Below are positions 8,811-20,006 of a stretch of 64,000 bases of DNA, one piece after another. How positions within the stretch are numbered: the first letter of the stretch is position 1; every line of letters begins with the position of its first letter. The stretch spans positions 186,001 to 250,000 of the forward strand of contig NZ_AP025732.1 of NCBI RefSeq assembly GCF_023734775.1. The letters are read 5' to 3'. A program made the position numbers and the translations under genes. This DNA is from Nostoc cf. commune SO-36. Lineage in GTDB: Bacteria; Cyanobacteriota; Cyanobacteriia; Cyanobacteriales; Nostocaceae. Under the pieces are notes generated by a model. It was not told the origin of the DNA and did no database searches. It saw only the letters and a program-made list of their open reading frames with translations.

Positions 8811-10278
8811 TTAAATATGGCATCGCCAAAGCTTAATGGTCATATCTCGGCTACCGCTAACCAAAGTTTTGCCATCAGGACTGAAAGCGACAGAGTTAAC
8901 CCAATCTGAATGGTTATCCAGCGTGTAAAGTTCTTGTCCTGTATTGACATCCCATAGCTTCACAGTACAATCTGCACTACCACTAACAAGATGCTGACCA
9001 TCGGGACTAAAAGCGATCGCACAAACATAGCTGCGATGTCCAGTAAGTGTGTTAGTTAGCTTACTTGTATTGATATTCCATAACTTGATAGTCTGGTCAT
9101 AACTGCTACTAGCTAAAATTTGTCCATCAGGGCTAATGGCGACACACATCACCCAACCTGAATGCCCGTTGAGAGTTTGCAGCAGTTTGTTACTCTTCAA
9201 ATTCCACAGCTTAATGGTATTATCCGCACCGCCACTTACAAAAATCTGTTGTTTTGGGCAAATAGCAAGGGAGTAAACTAAGCCAGAATGACCTTTGAGG
9301 ACTTGCAGTAATTGTCCCATCTCTATATGGGAAACCTTGATAGTAGTATCTGTACCGCCACTCAGGATAGTCTGATCATCTGGACTAATGATTACAGAAA
9401 AAACTGGGGTTGAATGTACTTTGAGTGTCTTGAGTAATTTACCTGTAGACAGTTGCCAAATCATTATGCTGCTGTCATCACTGCCACTAACCAGAGTTTG
9501 GCTATCTGGGCTAAAGGCTAGGCATCTTACCCATTTTGTATGACTAGTGAGAGTATGTAGTAATTTACCTGTGTCGAGATGCCAAATCTTGATAGTATTG
9601 TCACTACTTCCACTAGCCAAAGTTTGCCCATTTGGACTGATTGCAGTTGTAAAAACCGAGTTTAGATGAGTAAGAGTGTTTACACATTTCCACAGTGAAG
9701 GTTGACACTATGATTCAGGTGGTTTTAGCGGTGGCGATGCAGGCTTGGGTGGTGGTGGCGGCGTTGGTGGTTTTGACGGTGGCGATGTAGGTTTGGGTGG
9801 TGCTTTTTTCTGTTTCAGTTCCAGTTCACTGGCATTTTTTAAATCTGACTTGGCCCTATTTTCATATCCTAGTTTCGAGCAAGCAAGCCCTCGGTATTTA
9901 TAGGCTTCAAAGTATTTGGGGTTGAGACGAATTGCTTGGGTAAAGTCTTCTATTGCTTCAGTATATTTTCCTCTTTGAGCTTTCTCCATGCCCAGTTTGT
10001 AGAAACTTTCAGCATTGGATGGAGTGAAATCAATTTTGGTGCAAGTGGAAGCAGATTGATTTGTCTGGCTTGGCTGATAAGACTTTAGCCTTGCATAAGC
10101 TTGATTGATTTCTTTGATTTTTTCTTCTGCTTCTCGCTTTTGCTGCGGTTCAAGAAAACAAATCTGGATGCCAAGTCTTAGCCATCTGGCGGTAAGCTTG
10201 CTTGACTTGATCGGCAGATGCATCTGGTTTTAATCCAAGGATATCGTAAACATGATTTATATCAAGGCGATCGCTCAT
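8811..10278 (-). pseudogene. J-domain - TPR - WD40 repeat protein, broken by a frameshift and an in-frame TAG
   Basis: ATG 10278 begins a J domain (MSDRLDINHVYDILGLKP ... WHPD) that hits TGA about 45 codons in. A one-base shift near 10160-10175 (TTTGTTTTCTTG) restores the frame, continuing with EAEEKIKEINQAYARLKS, two TPR-like helices (FYKLGMEKAQRGKYTEAIEDF) and a proline-rich linker (PPTPPPPPKP). TAG 9708-9710 then interrupts, but the same frame continues directly into seven WD40 blades (KLWNLKSNKLLQTLNGHSGWV and similar) to 8811. The TPR and WD40 pieces are exactly in frame, so this was one protein. J-TPR and WD40 fusions of this kind are common in filamentous cyanobacteria and are thought to be scaffolds. 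The intact J-TPR paralogue upstream (10489-11022) supports the reconstruction. Confidence 0.82.
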
Positions 10279-10488
10279 ACTAAGAAATCAGCAGCAAATC
10301 TTACTACACTTAGTATTCCCAAGTATAAGTAGTATCTAACTCAAGGTATGGTGTCGCCCTCTAAAGCGTCTTAAACTATATTCGCTTCTTATCTCCAACG
10401 CCGATTTAGCCGCAATATCTTTTTAATACCCCGACAAAATCTTTCTACCAGAGGTCTAGGTTGGGATACATATCTAGCCGATCGCGAT

Positions 10489-12166
<1,678 letters not shown>

Positions 12167-12199
12167 AACTACTGCTATAATTATATATGCTTCGCAGTT

Positions 12200-12273
12200 G
12201 GGGTTGTAGCTCAGTTGGATAGAGCGGACGCCTCCTAAGCGTCAGGTCGTGCGTTCGAATCGCACCAGTCCCG
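12200..12273 (+). tRNA. tRNA-Arg (anticodon CCT)
   Basis: Full cloverleaf of 74 bases: acceptor GGGGTTG with CAGTCCC, D arm GCTC/GAGC, anticodon stem GACGC/GCGTC around loop CTCCTAA, giving anticodon CCT (AGG codons), T arm GTGCG TTCGAAT CGCAC, discriminator G. No CCA is encoded. Confidence 0.95.
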
Positions 12274-12392
12274 TTGTCTCAAGAGAGTTATATAGCAATA
12301 AGCAATTCGTAAGTTAACACAGATGTGCTAACCCACCTTGTTTGTGCCTGATTGAAACGAGAATCACTGTATAAAGTGGCTAGAACCCTTTG

Positions 12393-12554
12393 ATGAATCG
12401 TCTGAGACAGGTTAGGATAATCCATCAATTAGAGGAAAAAACTCCAGACACGCTTAATCGCGCTTTAGCGCAGAAATCAAGAAAATTTATATTTGGGCAG
12501 ATTACGGAGGAGTTTGCTAATCTACTATCAATTGTTGTTTTTCTTTTAGTTTAG
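12393..12554 (+). CDS. Possible small protein, 53 residues
   Basis: ATG 12393 to TAG 12554 encodes MNRLRQVRIIHQLEEKTPD..., basic and helical at first, ending in a short hydrophobic stretch (LLSIVVFLLV). No clear Shine-Dalgarno. Its helix-then-hydrophobic layout looks protein-like but I recognise no family. It lies between tRNA-Arg and the YdcF gene; the rest of that spacer holds nothing recognised. Confidence 0.3.
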   Translation: MNRLRQVRIIHQLEEKTPDTLNRALAQKSRKFIFGQITEEFANLLSIVVFLLV

Positions 12555-12629
12555 AGAAAATTTTGGACTGAGTAAATAAAGTTATTGAGCCTTGAATAAG
12601 CTACTCTTTACAGGTAAATCTTTCGTTTT

Positions 12630-13160
12630 ATGGCTTTTGTCCTACCATTAATCACTTGGTGGGGATACAAAGAAGTACAAAACCAATTTGTACAGCCGCA
12701 AGCAGTTGTAGTGTTGGGTGGTTCAACGAAACATTTAGAGCGAGAGAAGTTTACAGCAAAATTCGTCCGTGAGCATCCAAATATACCCATTTGGATCACA
12801 GGCGGCAGCCCACGTACATTCACCCAACGAGTGTTTACCAAAGCTGGTGTTGATCCCAAACGTTTACACTTTGATTATGAAGCAGTAGATACAGTTACTA
12901 ATTTTACCACCTTGGTGGATGATTTAAATGCTCGCGGCATCAAGAGCGTTTATTTGATTACTTCAGACTTCCACATGCGCCGGGCTTGTGTCATCGGCGA
13001 AATTATTTTGGGTAGTAGGGGTATTTATTTAAAACCAGTACCAGTCCCTTCAGAAAAACCGCCTGAATCTATCGAAAAATCTATTCGTGATGGAGCTAGA
13101 GCCATAATTTGGTTAGCAACTGGCTACACTGGTGTAGATGCCGCTAAGAATAAGCGGTAA
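12630..13160 (+). CDS. YdcF/ElyC family (DUF218) protein
   Basis: A 176-residue DUF218 protein. Motifs: AVVVLGGSTKHLEREKFTAKFV (nucleotide-like binding loop), IPIWITGGSP, the acidic DYEAVDTVTNF segment, and YLITSDFHMRRA, which matches the family's S-x-x-H-x-x-R motif. One N-terminal hydrophobic segment (MAFVLPLITWWGY) probably anchors it. DUF218 proteins such as SanA and ElyC act in envelope homeostasis; substrate is unknown. ATG 12630 is used; the N-terminal membrane segment is shorter than in many homologues, so the true start could lie upstream if a frameshift has removed it. Confidence 0.8.
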   Translation: MAFVLPLITWWGYKEVQNQFVQPQAVVVLGGSTKHLEREKFTAKFVREHPNIPIWITGGSPRTFTQRVFTKAGVDPKRLHFDYEAVDTVTNFTTLVDDLNARGIKSVYLITSDFHMRRACVIGEIILGSRGIYLKPVPVPSEKPPESIEKSIRDGARAIIWLATGYTGVDAAKNKR

Positions 13161-13768
13161 ATCATACCCCTTTTGGATTTTTGAATTGAAAATTTTCCGA
13201 CTCAGAAGGTTTATCGATTAGAAACAAGATAAACTATTCTGGTTTTCAATTGTATCATTTATTGGCATTTGCATTTTTGTCAACACAGACAAATTTAAGA
13301 GAACTAATGCCAATAATCTTGATATTAACTCAGTAATAATAGACACATCAAAGAGTATTGCGAATTAGTGGGACGAATAAAAACTGACGTTCTTAGGGAA
13401 TTGATTAGAAGTCTGAAGATGAAGACAAAACCTTCCTAAGCTGTTACGCATTTAAATTGAACATTTACGTGAAGGCTGATGACTGATAACCATTAGCCGT
13501 CAACGACCGTAAAGAGTGTTTATACAATCTAGGCGCTACATCAGCTTAGAAGTGCGTAGCTCTAAACCCCATTTTTCGGTAACACTAACCTTCAAAGCAA
13601 TTAACAACTTTTCCTCATTTGTTTCCTTGGTACAAACTTTACATCTACCAGAAATTTAAGCGACGGCTTGGGCTACTCAAATCTATCTCTGTAGTTCCAG
13701 AAAAAAACGCCCCAAGTCCTCCCACAATTTGATACCCTAGCTTAAACAGATTTGAGAAAAATTAAAGC
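13161..13768. other. Intergenic region, no gene seen
   Basis: About 600 bases upstream of guaB3, AT-rich, without a convincing open frame, hairpin or RNA motif. It presumably holds the guaB3 promoter. Confidence 0.4.
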
Positions 13769-14930
13769 GTGGAAATTCAACTTGGGCGGGGAAAAACAGC
13801 TCGCAGAGCTTACGGAATAGATGAAATTGCTCTAGCCCCCGGTAACAGAACACTAGACCCCAGTTTGGCAGATACTAAATGGCGGATTGGCAATATTGAG
13901 CGAGAAATCCCGATAATTGCCAGTGCAATGGATGGTGTAGTAGATGTTCGCATGGCTGTACGTTTGTCACAGTTAGGAGCATTAGTGTCCTCAACTTAGA
14001 GGGGATTCAAACTCGCTATGCTGACCCAGAGCCAATATTAGATCGGATTACCTCTGTGGGTAAAGATGAATTTGTTGCTCTGATGCAAGAACTCTATGCC
14101 GAACCAATAAAACCGGAATTAATTGAACAACGTATTCAGGAAATTAAACAACAAGGTGGCATTGCGGCGGTGAGTGCGACTCCAGCCGGTGCAAGTAAAT
14201 ACGGTGAGGCGGTGGCAAAAGCTGGAGCAGATTTATTTTTTGTACAGGCTACGGTAGTTTCTACTGCACATCTGTCACCAGAGTCTTTAGTACCACTTGA
14301 TTTAGCAGAATTTTGCCGTTCCATGCCCATCCCCGTGGTGTTGGGGAATTGCGTAACTTATGAAGTTACTTTGAATTTGTTAAAAGCTGGGCGGCTGGGG
14401 TACTGGTGGGAATTGGGCCTGGTGCTGCTTGTACTTCTCGTGGGGTGTTGGGTGTTGGTGTACCACAGGCGACTGCGATCGCAGATTGTGCAGCAGCACG
14501 AGATGATTACTACAAGGAAACTGGCAACTATATTCCCATCATCGCTGATGGCGGTTTAATCACCGGTGGCGACATTTGTAAATGCATCGCCTGTGGTGCT
14601 GATGGTGTGATGATTGGTTCCCCCTTTGCCAGAGCCGCAGAAGCTCCAGGACGAGGTTATCATTGGGGTATGGCTACTCCCAGCCCAGTATTGCCCCGTG
14701 GCACCCGCATTCGTGTTGCCACCACTGGCAGTCTAGAGCAAATACTCATTGGGCCAGCAGGGCTAGATGATGGCACTCACAATCTTTTAGGAGCCTTAAA
14801 GACGAGCATGGGCACTTTAGGAGCTAAAAACATTAAAGAAATGCAGCAAGTGGAAGTTGTGATTGCGCCTTCGCTATTAACCGAGGGTAAAGTTTACCAA
14901 AAAGCTCAACAGTTGGGTATGGGGAAATAG
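13769..14930 (+). pseudogene. guaB3: GuaB3 family IMP dehydrogenase-related protein, two frameshifts
   Basis: Three frame segments together give the full cyanobacterial GuaB3 sequence (about 387 residues): GRGKTARRAYGIDEIALAPG ... ASAMDGVVDVRMAVRLSQLGAL (13769-13986), LNLEGIQTRYADPEPIL ... VTYEVTLNLLKAG (to about 14392), then GIGPGAACTSRGVLGVGVPQATA ... [14 protein letters not shown]. The (beta/alpha)8 IMPDH fold and the CTSRGV active-site loop with its cysteine are present. Both breaks are loss of one G: TTAGTGTC where TTAGGTGTC is expected (near 13987), and GCTGGGCGG for GCTGGGGCGG (near 14390). The start is GTG 13769. The position before Yfr1 and trxA matches other cyanobacteria. Single G losses in an otherwise perfect gene suggest sequencing error as readily as decay. 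Confidence 0.85.
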
Positions 14931-14986
14931 AATTGGGGCATGGGGCATGGGGCATGAGGCAGTGATGGGAGAATTCCTAACTCAGC

Positions 14987-15060
14987 AATCCCCAATCCCC
15001 AATCCCCAATGCCCAATGCCCAATGCCCAATCCCCAATGCCCAATGCCCAATTCCCAATT
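14987..15060. repeat. Heptanucleotide tandem repeat (STRR type)
   Basis: About ten copies of CCCAATC / CCCAATG in tandem, preceded by GGGGCAT repeats at 14932-14957. Short tandemly repeated heptamers of this kind are typical of Nostoc and Anabaena genomes. They lie between guaB3 and Yfr1. Confidence 0.85.
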
Positions 15061-15130
15061 CTTCAATAAATCTTTCCAGACCCCTAAACAATTGCTGGAA
15101 AAATCCGATATCTCACCTACAATAGAGATA

Positions 15131-15198
15131 GCGGAGACGAATGTTTCCGTTCACTCCTCACACCACACTCCGCCCGGACTACTGTTCGGGCGGTTCCT
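15131..15198 (+). ncRNA. yfr1: Yfr1 small regulatory RNA
   Basis: The ultraconserved Yfr1 core ACTCCTCACAC is at 15153-15163, unpaired between two hairpins: CGGAGAC (15132-15138) with GTTTCCG (15143-15149), and the 3' terminator CCGCCCG (15170-15176) with CGGGCGG (15187-15193), followed by TTCCTTA. Length (about 65 bases), two-stem architecture and position just upstream of trxA and downstream of a guaB gene all match published Yfr1. Yfr1 acts in trans, pairing through the CU-rich core with mRNAs such as those of porin-type outer membrane proteins. Confidence 0.92.
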
Positions 15199-15319
15199 TA
15201 TGTTTATTTATAAATTTTAGAGCTTCTTTGCAAATGTACACCCTCGCACTGCCAAGCTGAGGTTTTTGCTATGGTAGAATTTTCACCAAGCTCAGATATT
15301 ATTGGCGAAGGTTTTAGGC

Positions 15320-15643
15320 ATGTCAACAGCCGCACAAGTTACCGATTCTAGTTTCAAGCAAGAAGTACTCGACAGCAAGGTACCCGTTTTAGTTGACTTT
15401 TGGGCACCCTGGTGCGGACCATGCCGTATGGTAGCTCCTGTTGTTGATGAAATCTCCGAACAGTATAAAGGTCAAATAAAGGTCGTAAAAGTCAACACGG
15501 ATGAAAATCCTAATGTTGCCAGTCAGTACGGCATTCGCAGCATTCCCACGTTAATGATTTTTAAGGAGGGACAAAAAGTGGACATGGTGGTCGGTGCTGT
15601 GCCTAAAAGTACATTAGCTTCCACCCTCGAAAAGTATCTTTGA
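15320..15643 (+). CDS. trxA: Thioredoxin (m-type)
   Basis: A 107-residue thioredoxin, start ATG 15320 (MSTAAQVTD); the open frame reaches TTG 15302 but that extension is not conserved. The redox site [10 protein letters not shown] lies near residue 32, the cis-proline loop is [13 protein letters not shown], and the ending is LEKYL. It reduces target disulfides, taking electrons from ferredoxin-thioredoxin reductase or NTR. It follows Yfr1 by about 120 bases. Confidence 0.96.
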   Translation: MSTAAQVTDSSFKQEVLDSKVPVLVDFWAPWCGPCRMVAPVVDEISEQYKGQIKVVKVNTDENPNVASQYGIRSIPTLMIFKEGQKVDMVVGAVPKSTLASTLEKYL

Positions 15644-15712
15644 AACTCAATCGGTAATAAAATCCCCTTGAGTTATCCATGTTGTTCTAACATTAGGTTA
15701 ATTTTTATAAAC

Positions 15713-15749
15713 AAGTTTGAGAGGCGCGAATTTCTCGTCTTTCAAACTT
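15713..15749. terminator. Terminator-like hairpin between trxA and marC
   Basis: AAGTTTGA (15713-15720) pairs perfectly with TCAAACTT (15742-15749), with an inner GAG/CTC pair, between two convergent genes. Weak T-rich flank on each side, so it may serve both. Confidence 0.5.
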
Positions 15750-15792
15750 ATTTACATTTGTATACAGTTTCAGAGTATTTTTTAGGAGTTTT

Positions 15793-16385
15793 CTAGCTCA
15801 AAAATAACTCCCTAATTCCCGTACTACCAATTTCTACTGCTAGCGCCGCCAACAGAAAGCCCAAAAGTTGAGTCACAATTACTCCACCTTCTGCACCAAT
15901 CCACTGGTCAATCAGATTTGCTAAACGCAAAATCAACCAAGTGATCAGCATTGCCCCTAAGATACCCACCGCCACGGCAATATGCGGACTCTGTGATTTC
16001 GACATCAGCAACATCACCGTCGTCAAAGTCCCCGGCCCCGCTAGTAGTGGTAAAGCTAGTGGAGTAATTGCGACATCGCGTCCTTCTTCAATAATTGGCT
16101 GATCTAATTCTCCCCGCAGCATTTTCAAAGCAATTAACAGCAACAATAGCCCTCCTGCTACTCGCAAAGAGCCGATACTGATTTCCAAGTAATTTAAAAT
16201 TACTTGTCCTGCAAAGGCAAATAGCAAAAGAACTGCGATCGCAACGATAATTGCTTTATCTATAACTTTGTTCTTTGGTCTGGCATCATCCCCTTAGTCA
16301 AAACTAAAACAATCGGTATATTGCCCACAGCATCAGCCAAGACAAACACAGCGATAAATGTTTGAATGAGAATAGAAGTATCCAC
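15793..16385 (-). pseudogene. MarC family integral membrane protein, one frameshift
   Basis: GTG 16385 starts MDTSILIQTFIAVFVLADAVGNIPIVLVLTKGMMPDQR, the conserved MarC N-terminus (ADAVGNIP), which then runs into TAG. Restoring one A near 16265 (AGAACAAAG for AGAAACAAAG) continues KVIDKAIIVAIAVLLLFAFAGQVIL and on through the remaining helices (PLALPLLAGPGTLTTVMLL; LTWLILRLANLIDQWIG) to 15793. MarC/YhgN proteins are six-helix membrane proteins of unclear transport role. The piece 15793-16227 alone would lack the first helix. The single loss in an A-run could be a sequencing error. Confidence 0.8.
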
Positions 16386-16582
16386 AGCAGACAGCTTTTA
16401 TCAAGGTTTGATCACAACCTAATCTTTATCTTGCTCAGTTTGCTATAACCCAGAGGAAGATTAAAACCAGTCTGTTAAAAAAAGCAACGCTGGCGCATTT
16501 GTAATTAAGTTCCAGAGATGTTGAAGTAGCGATATATTTTGATAATCTCTTTTCCATAAATCAACTGTTCGTTGTTGAATCT

Positions 16583-17395
16583 ATGAAGTCTTATTTAGCC
16601 GCCGCTATTCAATTGACAAGTGTGCCCGATCTACACAAAAATTTGGCTCAGGCAGAAGAATTAATAGAGCTTGCCGTGCGTCAAGGTGCTGAATTGGTAG
16701 GCTTGCCAGAAAACTTTTCCTATATGGGAGAAGAAAAAGATAAACTCGCACAAGGTGATGCGATCGCTATTGAAAGTGAAAAATTTCTCAAAAAAATGGC
16801 CCAACGCTTTCAAGTTACGATCTTGGGCGGCAGCTTTCCCCTTCCTGTAGACAATACAGGCAAAGTTTATAACACCACTCTACTCATTGACCCAAACGGT
16901 CAAGAACTTTCCCGCTACTACAAAGTACACCTATTTGATGTTGATGTCCCTGATGGCAACACCTATCGGGAATCCAGCACGGTTGTGGCTGGTACGCAAC
17001 TACCACCCGTCCATTTTTCAGAAAAACTTGGTAATTTAGGGCTTTCCATTTGTTATGATGTCCGCTTCCCTGAACTGTATCGTCATCTCGCAGATAAGGG
17101 AGCTGATGTTATCTTTATTCCCGCCGCCTTTACTGCCTTTACTGGCAAAGACCACTGGCAAGTACTATTACAAGCCAGAGCCATCGAGAATACCGCCTAC
17201 GTCATTGCTCCTGCCCAAACAGGCAATAACTACGCCCGTCGTCTAACCCACGGCCATGCCGTTATTATCGACCCCTGGGGTGTAATTTTAGCCGATGCTG
17301 GGGAAAAACCAGGAATTGCGATCGCAGAAATCAAGCCAACTAGGTTAGAACAAGTCCGCCGTCAAATGCCATCTTTACAACATCGGGTGTTCTAG
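16583..17395 (+). CDS. Carbon-nitrogen hydrolase (Nit-type amidase)
   Basis: A 270-residue nitrilase-superfamily enzyme with the Glu-Lys-Cys triad: Glu43 in LVGLPENFSYMGEE, Lys in YYKVHLFDVD and Cys in LSICYDVRFPELYR. These sequences match the Nit1/NIT2-like branch, whose members remove deaminated glutathione or omega-amides. ATG 16583 (MKSYLAAAIQLTS) is the natural start. It is alone on the plus strand. Exact substrate is inferred from the branch, not shown. Confidence 0.88.
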   Translation: MKSYLAAAIQLTSVPDLHKNLAQAEELIELAVRQGAELVGLPENFSYMGEEKDKLAQGDAIAIESEKFLKKMAQRFQVTILGGSFPLPVDNTGKVYNTTLLIDPNGQELSRYYKVHLFDVDVPDGNTYRESSTVVAGTQLPPVHFSEKLGNLGLSICYDVRFPELYRHLADKGADVIFIPAAFTAFTGKDHWQVLLQARAIENTAYVIAPAQTGNNYARRLTHGHAVIIDPWGVILADAGEKPGIAIAEIKPTRLEQVRRQMPSLQHRVF

Positions 17396-17479
17396 GGATT
17401 GGGGATTGGGGACACGGAGAGCAATACCGCGCTTATGTATGAATGAATATAGGGCTTCTCGAATGGAAGCAATATTTTG

Positions 17480-17567
17480 ACCTCTCTCCAAACCTCTCTC
17501 CTAAAAGGAGAAAGGCTTTGAATTTTGCTCCCCTTCCCTTGCAGGGAAGGGGCTGGGGGTTAGGTCT
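17480..17567. repeat. Dispersed palindromic repeat
   Basis: Contains nested hairpins: CTCTCCTaaaAGGAGA at 17496-17512 and CCCCTTCCCTTGCAGGGAAGGGG at 17530-17552, with pyrimidine-rich outer arms (GACCTCTCTCC ... GGGGGTTAGGTC). Repeats reading ACCTAACCCCCAGCCCCTTCCC are widespread in Nostoc genomes between genes. With the terminator at 17606, it fills most of the gap 17396-17697. Confidence 0.7.
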
Positions 17568-17605
17568 GTGTATATTCCATTCAATAAAGAACTGCTACAA
17601 AACAA

Positions 17606-17627
17606 AAACCGGGTGTTTACCCGGTTT
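17606..17627 (-). terminator. Rho-independent terminator of fba
   Basis: Perfect 9-bp stem AAACCGGGT / ACCCGGTTT with a GTTT loop; on the minus strand it is followed by a T-run. It lies about 70 bases beyond the stop of the aldolase gene. Confidence 0.85.
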
Positions 17628-17697
17628 CTGACAACATTCAAATCCTCAGTTTTTAGGAGCATAGTAGCACTATGCACCGATTTATTTGTTATCAAAA

Positions 17698-18777
17698 TTA
17701 AACTTTAGCAGCTGCTTTGGTGACAACGTTGAGTTCACCTTTAGCATACTTAGCAGCAAAATCTTCCAAAGAAATTTGCTTAATCTTGCTTGCGTTACCA
17801 GCTGTGCCAAATTGCTGATAGCGTTCAGCACAAACCTTCTGCATGTATGTAATAGAAGGCTTGAGGAAGTGACGGGGGTCAAACTCCTCTGGTTTTTTAG
17901 CCAAAGCTTCACGTACAGCAGCAGTAATTGCCAAACGGTTATCGGTGTCGATGTTTACTTTACGTACACCACTCTTAATACCTTTTTGGATTTCTTCTAC
18001 AGGTACACCGTAGGTTTCAGGAATTGCACCACCATACTGGTTAATCAGTGCAAGCAAATCTTCTGGTACAGAGGATGAACCGTGCATTACCAAGTGGGTG
18101 TTAGGCAAACGGCGGTGAATTTCTTCAATGCGGCTGATTGCCAAAATTTCGCCAGTCGGCTTGCGGGTAAACTTGTAAGCGCCGTGGCTTGTGCCGATAG
18201 CAACAGCCAAAGCATCTACTTGGGTTGCTTCTACAAAGTCAACAGCTTCATCGGGGTCGGTTAACAGTTGAGAGTGGTCGAGTGTACCTTCAAAGCCGTG
18301 ACCATCTTCAGCTTCACCAGCACCAGTTTCTAGAGAACCCAAACAACCGAGTTCACCTTCAACACTTACACCCAAAGCATGAGCTACATTTACAACTTCG
18401 CGGGTAACATTGACGTTGTACTCGAAGCTAGCGGGAGTTTTAGCATCAGCTTCTAAAGAACCATCCATCATCACGCTGGTGAAGTTGTTCTTGATTGCTG
18501 AGTAGCAGGTAGCAGGAGCATTCCCATGATCTTGGTGCATGACAATGGGAATGTGAGGATAGGTTTCTACCGCAGCCAAAATCAGGTGGCGGAGGAAGTT
18601 TTCGCCAGCATAAGCACGAGCGCCGCGTGAAGCTTGCAAAATTACGGGGCTATCTGTCTCTACAGCAGCCTTCAGGATCGCCTGAATCTGCTCCAAATTG
18701 TTAACGTTGAAAGCTGGGATGCCGTAACCGTTTTCAGCTGCGTGATCCAACAGCAGCCGCAGTGGTACAAGCGCCAT
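17698..18777 (-). CDS. fba: Class II fructose-1,6-bisphosphate aldolase
   Basis: A 359-residue class II (zinc) aldolase that interconverts fructose 1,6-bisphosphate (or sedoheptulose 1,7-bisphosphate) with triose/tetrose phosphates in the Calvin cycle and glycolysis. Signatures: [11 protein letters not shown] at the N-terminus, zinc-site [57 protein letters not shown] (zinc His) and [16 protein letters not shown] 18777 has an AGGAGGAC Shine-Dalgarno. The terminator at 17606-17627 ends the transcript. Cyanobacterial homologues carry the symbol cbbA or fbaA. Confidence 0.97.
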   Translation of the reverse strand: MALVPLRLLLDHAAENGYGIPAFNVNNLEQIQAILKAAVETDSPVILQASRGARAYAGENFLRHLILAAVETYPHIPIVMHQDHGNAPATCYSAIKNNFTSVMMDGSLEADAKTPASFEYNVNVTREVVNVAHALGVSVEGELGCLGSLETGAGEAEDGHGFEGTLDHSQLLTDPDEAVDFVEATQVDALAVAIGTSHGAYKFTRKPTGEILAISRIEEIHRRLPNTHLVMHGSSSVPEDLLALINQYGGAIPETYGVPVEEIQKGIKSGVRKVNIDTDNRLAITAAVREALAKKPEEFDPRHFLKPSITYMQKVCAERYQQFGTAGNASKIKQISLEDFAAKYAKGELNVVTKAAAKV

Positions 18778-19082
18778 AGATAGTCCTCCTAATGTGGTTG
18801 TCAGCTAGTCGGTCTGAGAGAAGCGTAATCATTACGCTAAATCTTAAGAGTTTTTTCAACTTATAGGAAATTATAACTAGTGTCGTGTATCTATGTTGAA
18901 AAAGTTTACGCCATAGTTACTATAAATATGTTCTATACTCCTGTACTATGCGCCATAGTTGCTCTGTATTGCTGTAGATTTAGTTACCCTACAATTAGTA
19001 GCTCTAGTAGCCCAGTATCCCAAATGGTCATTTGAAAGCGATCGCACTCCTAACTATTTTGGCAAATCTACAAGCGCTCGCA
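18778..19082. other. Intergenic region upstream of fba
   Basis: The likely fba promoter region. Two copies of CGCCATAGTT (18910 and 18950 areas) lie about 40 bases apart and may be a direct-repeat protein site; otherwise nothing recognised. Confidence 0.35.
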
Positions 19083-19772
19083 TCAGGTAAAAGCCGCTAA
19101 TCTCTCAACAAATGCTGCGTGTTCAGGAGATTGCAAACCTGTTTGTAAAACTGCCAACACGGACTGCATATTCCCCGCTAATAATTCTGCAACCCCCAAC
19201 CACAACCCTGGAAAAACTTGACTTCGCAGAATACCGTTACTATCAGCAGCCAACTCTACATACTCACCCTGTTCCAAATAGAACCAAGTCAATTTTTGAT
19301 CGAGTACTTGCCAGACGATATATTCTTTGACTCCATTGCGACGATAGGCTTGTTTTTTAGCGTGGAGGTCGATGGCAACACTACTAGCAGCAATTTCGAC
19401 AATTAACTCTGGTGCGCCTTCAATATAATCATCGTCACTCAGCCTTGCTTGACCACCCGCTTCTGGATTGATTAGAAGTACAGCATCTGGTTGAGGTTCG
19501 TTATCTAAGTCTAAGCGCACAGTGGGTTCTACTCCCAAAGCTACACCAGGTGTTGCGACTTCGTAAGTACCGAGCCATGTAAGAATCCAACCATGCGGTT
19601 GACCATGACTTCTAAAACGCAAGGCAGCAGGCATATAGACAATTCCCTCAATCAATTCGGCTTTTTTCAAGTTAGGCATGGCGTTGTAGCGACGCTCAAA
19701 TTCATAAAGGTTGAGTTTGTCGCCATTTTCCAAAAGGGGAATTGTCCAATGCTGTGGAATTGTTTTTACCAT
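19083..19772 (-). CDS. Uma2 family (DUF820) putative endonuclease
   Basis: A 229-residue PD-(D/E)XK-fold protein of the Uma2 type, present in dozens of copies in filamentous cyanobacteria. Visible motifs: LKKAELIEGIVYMP (catalytic Glu region), LDNEPQPDAVLLI (Asp), GAPELIVEIAASS (E-x-A) and DLHAKKQAYRRNGVKEYIVW (Lys region). Biological role is unknown; a mobile or selfish nuclease role has been suggested for the family. ATG 19772. Confidence 0.88.
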   Translation of the reverse strand: MVKTIPQHWTIPLLENGDKLNLYEFERRYNAMPNLKKAELIEGIVYMPAALRFRSHGQPHGWILTWLGTYEVATPGVALGVEPTVRLDLDNEPQPDAVLLINPEAGGQARLSDDDYIEGAPELIVEIAASSVAIDLHAKKQAYRRNGVKEYIVWQVLDQKLTWFYLEQGEYVELAADSNGILRSQVFPGLWLGVAELLAGNMQSVLAVLQTGLQSPEHAAFVERLAAFT

Positions 19773-19873
19773 GATAATGGTGCTTGGGATTAGTCTATGC
19801 CTATCCTACCGAATTGCAGAAATTTCTTGAATGCTGCGATCGCGTTCTTTAACTTAATAATATGTTGATTTTA

Positions 19874-19945
19874 TGGGTCGCCCGGGATTCGAACCCGGAA
19901 CTAATCGGTTAAAAGCCGAGTACTCTACCGTTGAGTTAGCGACCC
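19874..19945 (-). tRNA. tRNA-Lys (anticodon TTT)
   Basis: 72-base cloverleaf on the minus strand: acceptor GGGTCGC/GCGACCC, anticodon stem CTCGG/CCGAT around loop CTTTTAA, giving anticodon TTT, T arm CCGGG TTCGAAT CCCGG. No CCA encoded. Confidence 0.95.
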
Positions 19946-20006
19946 TTTCGCTGCATTTCGCAACTTTGCAATCATAGCATATACATCTATAGATTTGTAA
20001 AGGGGT

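Noticed and set aside
14906-15091. Frame encoding [19 protein letters not shown]
   Set aside because: Produced by translating the heptamer tandem repeat, not a protein.
17443-17631. Small ORFs over the palindromic repeat
   Set aside because: Both strands are open by chance through a dispersed intergenic repeat.
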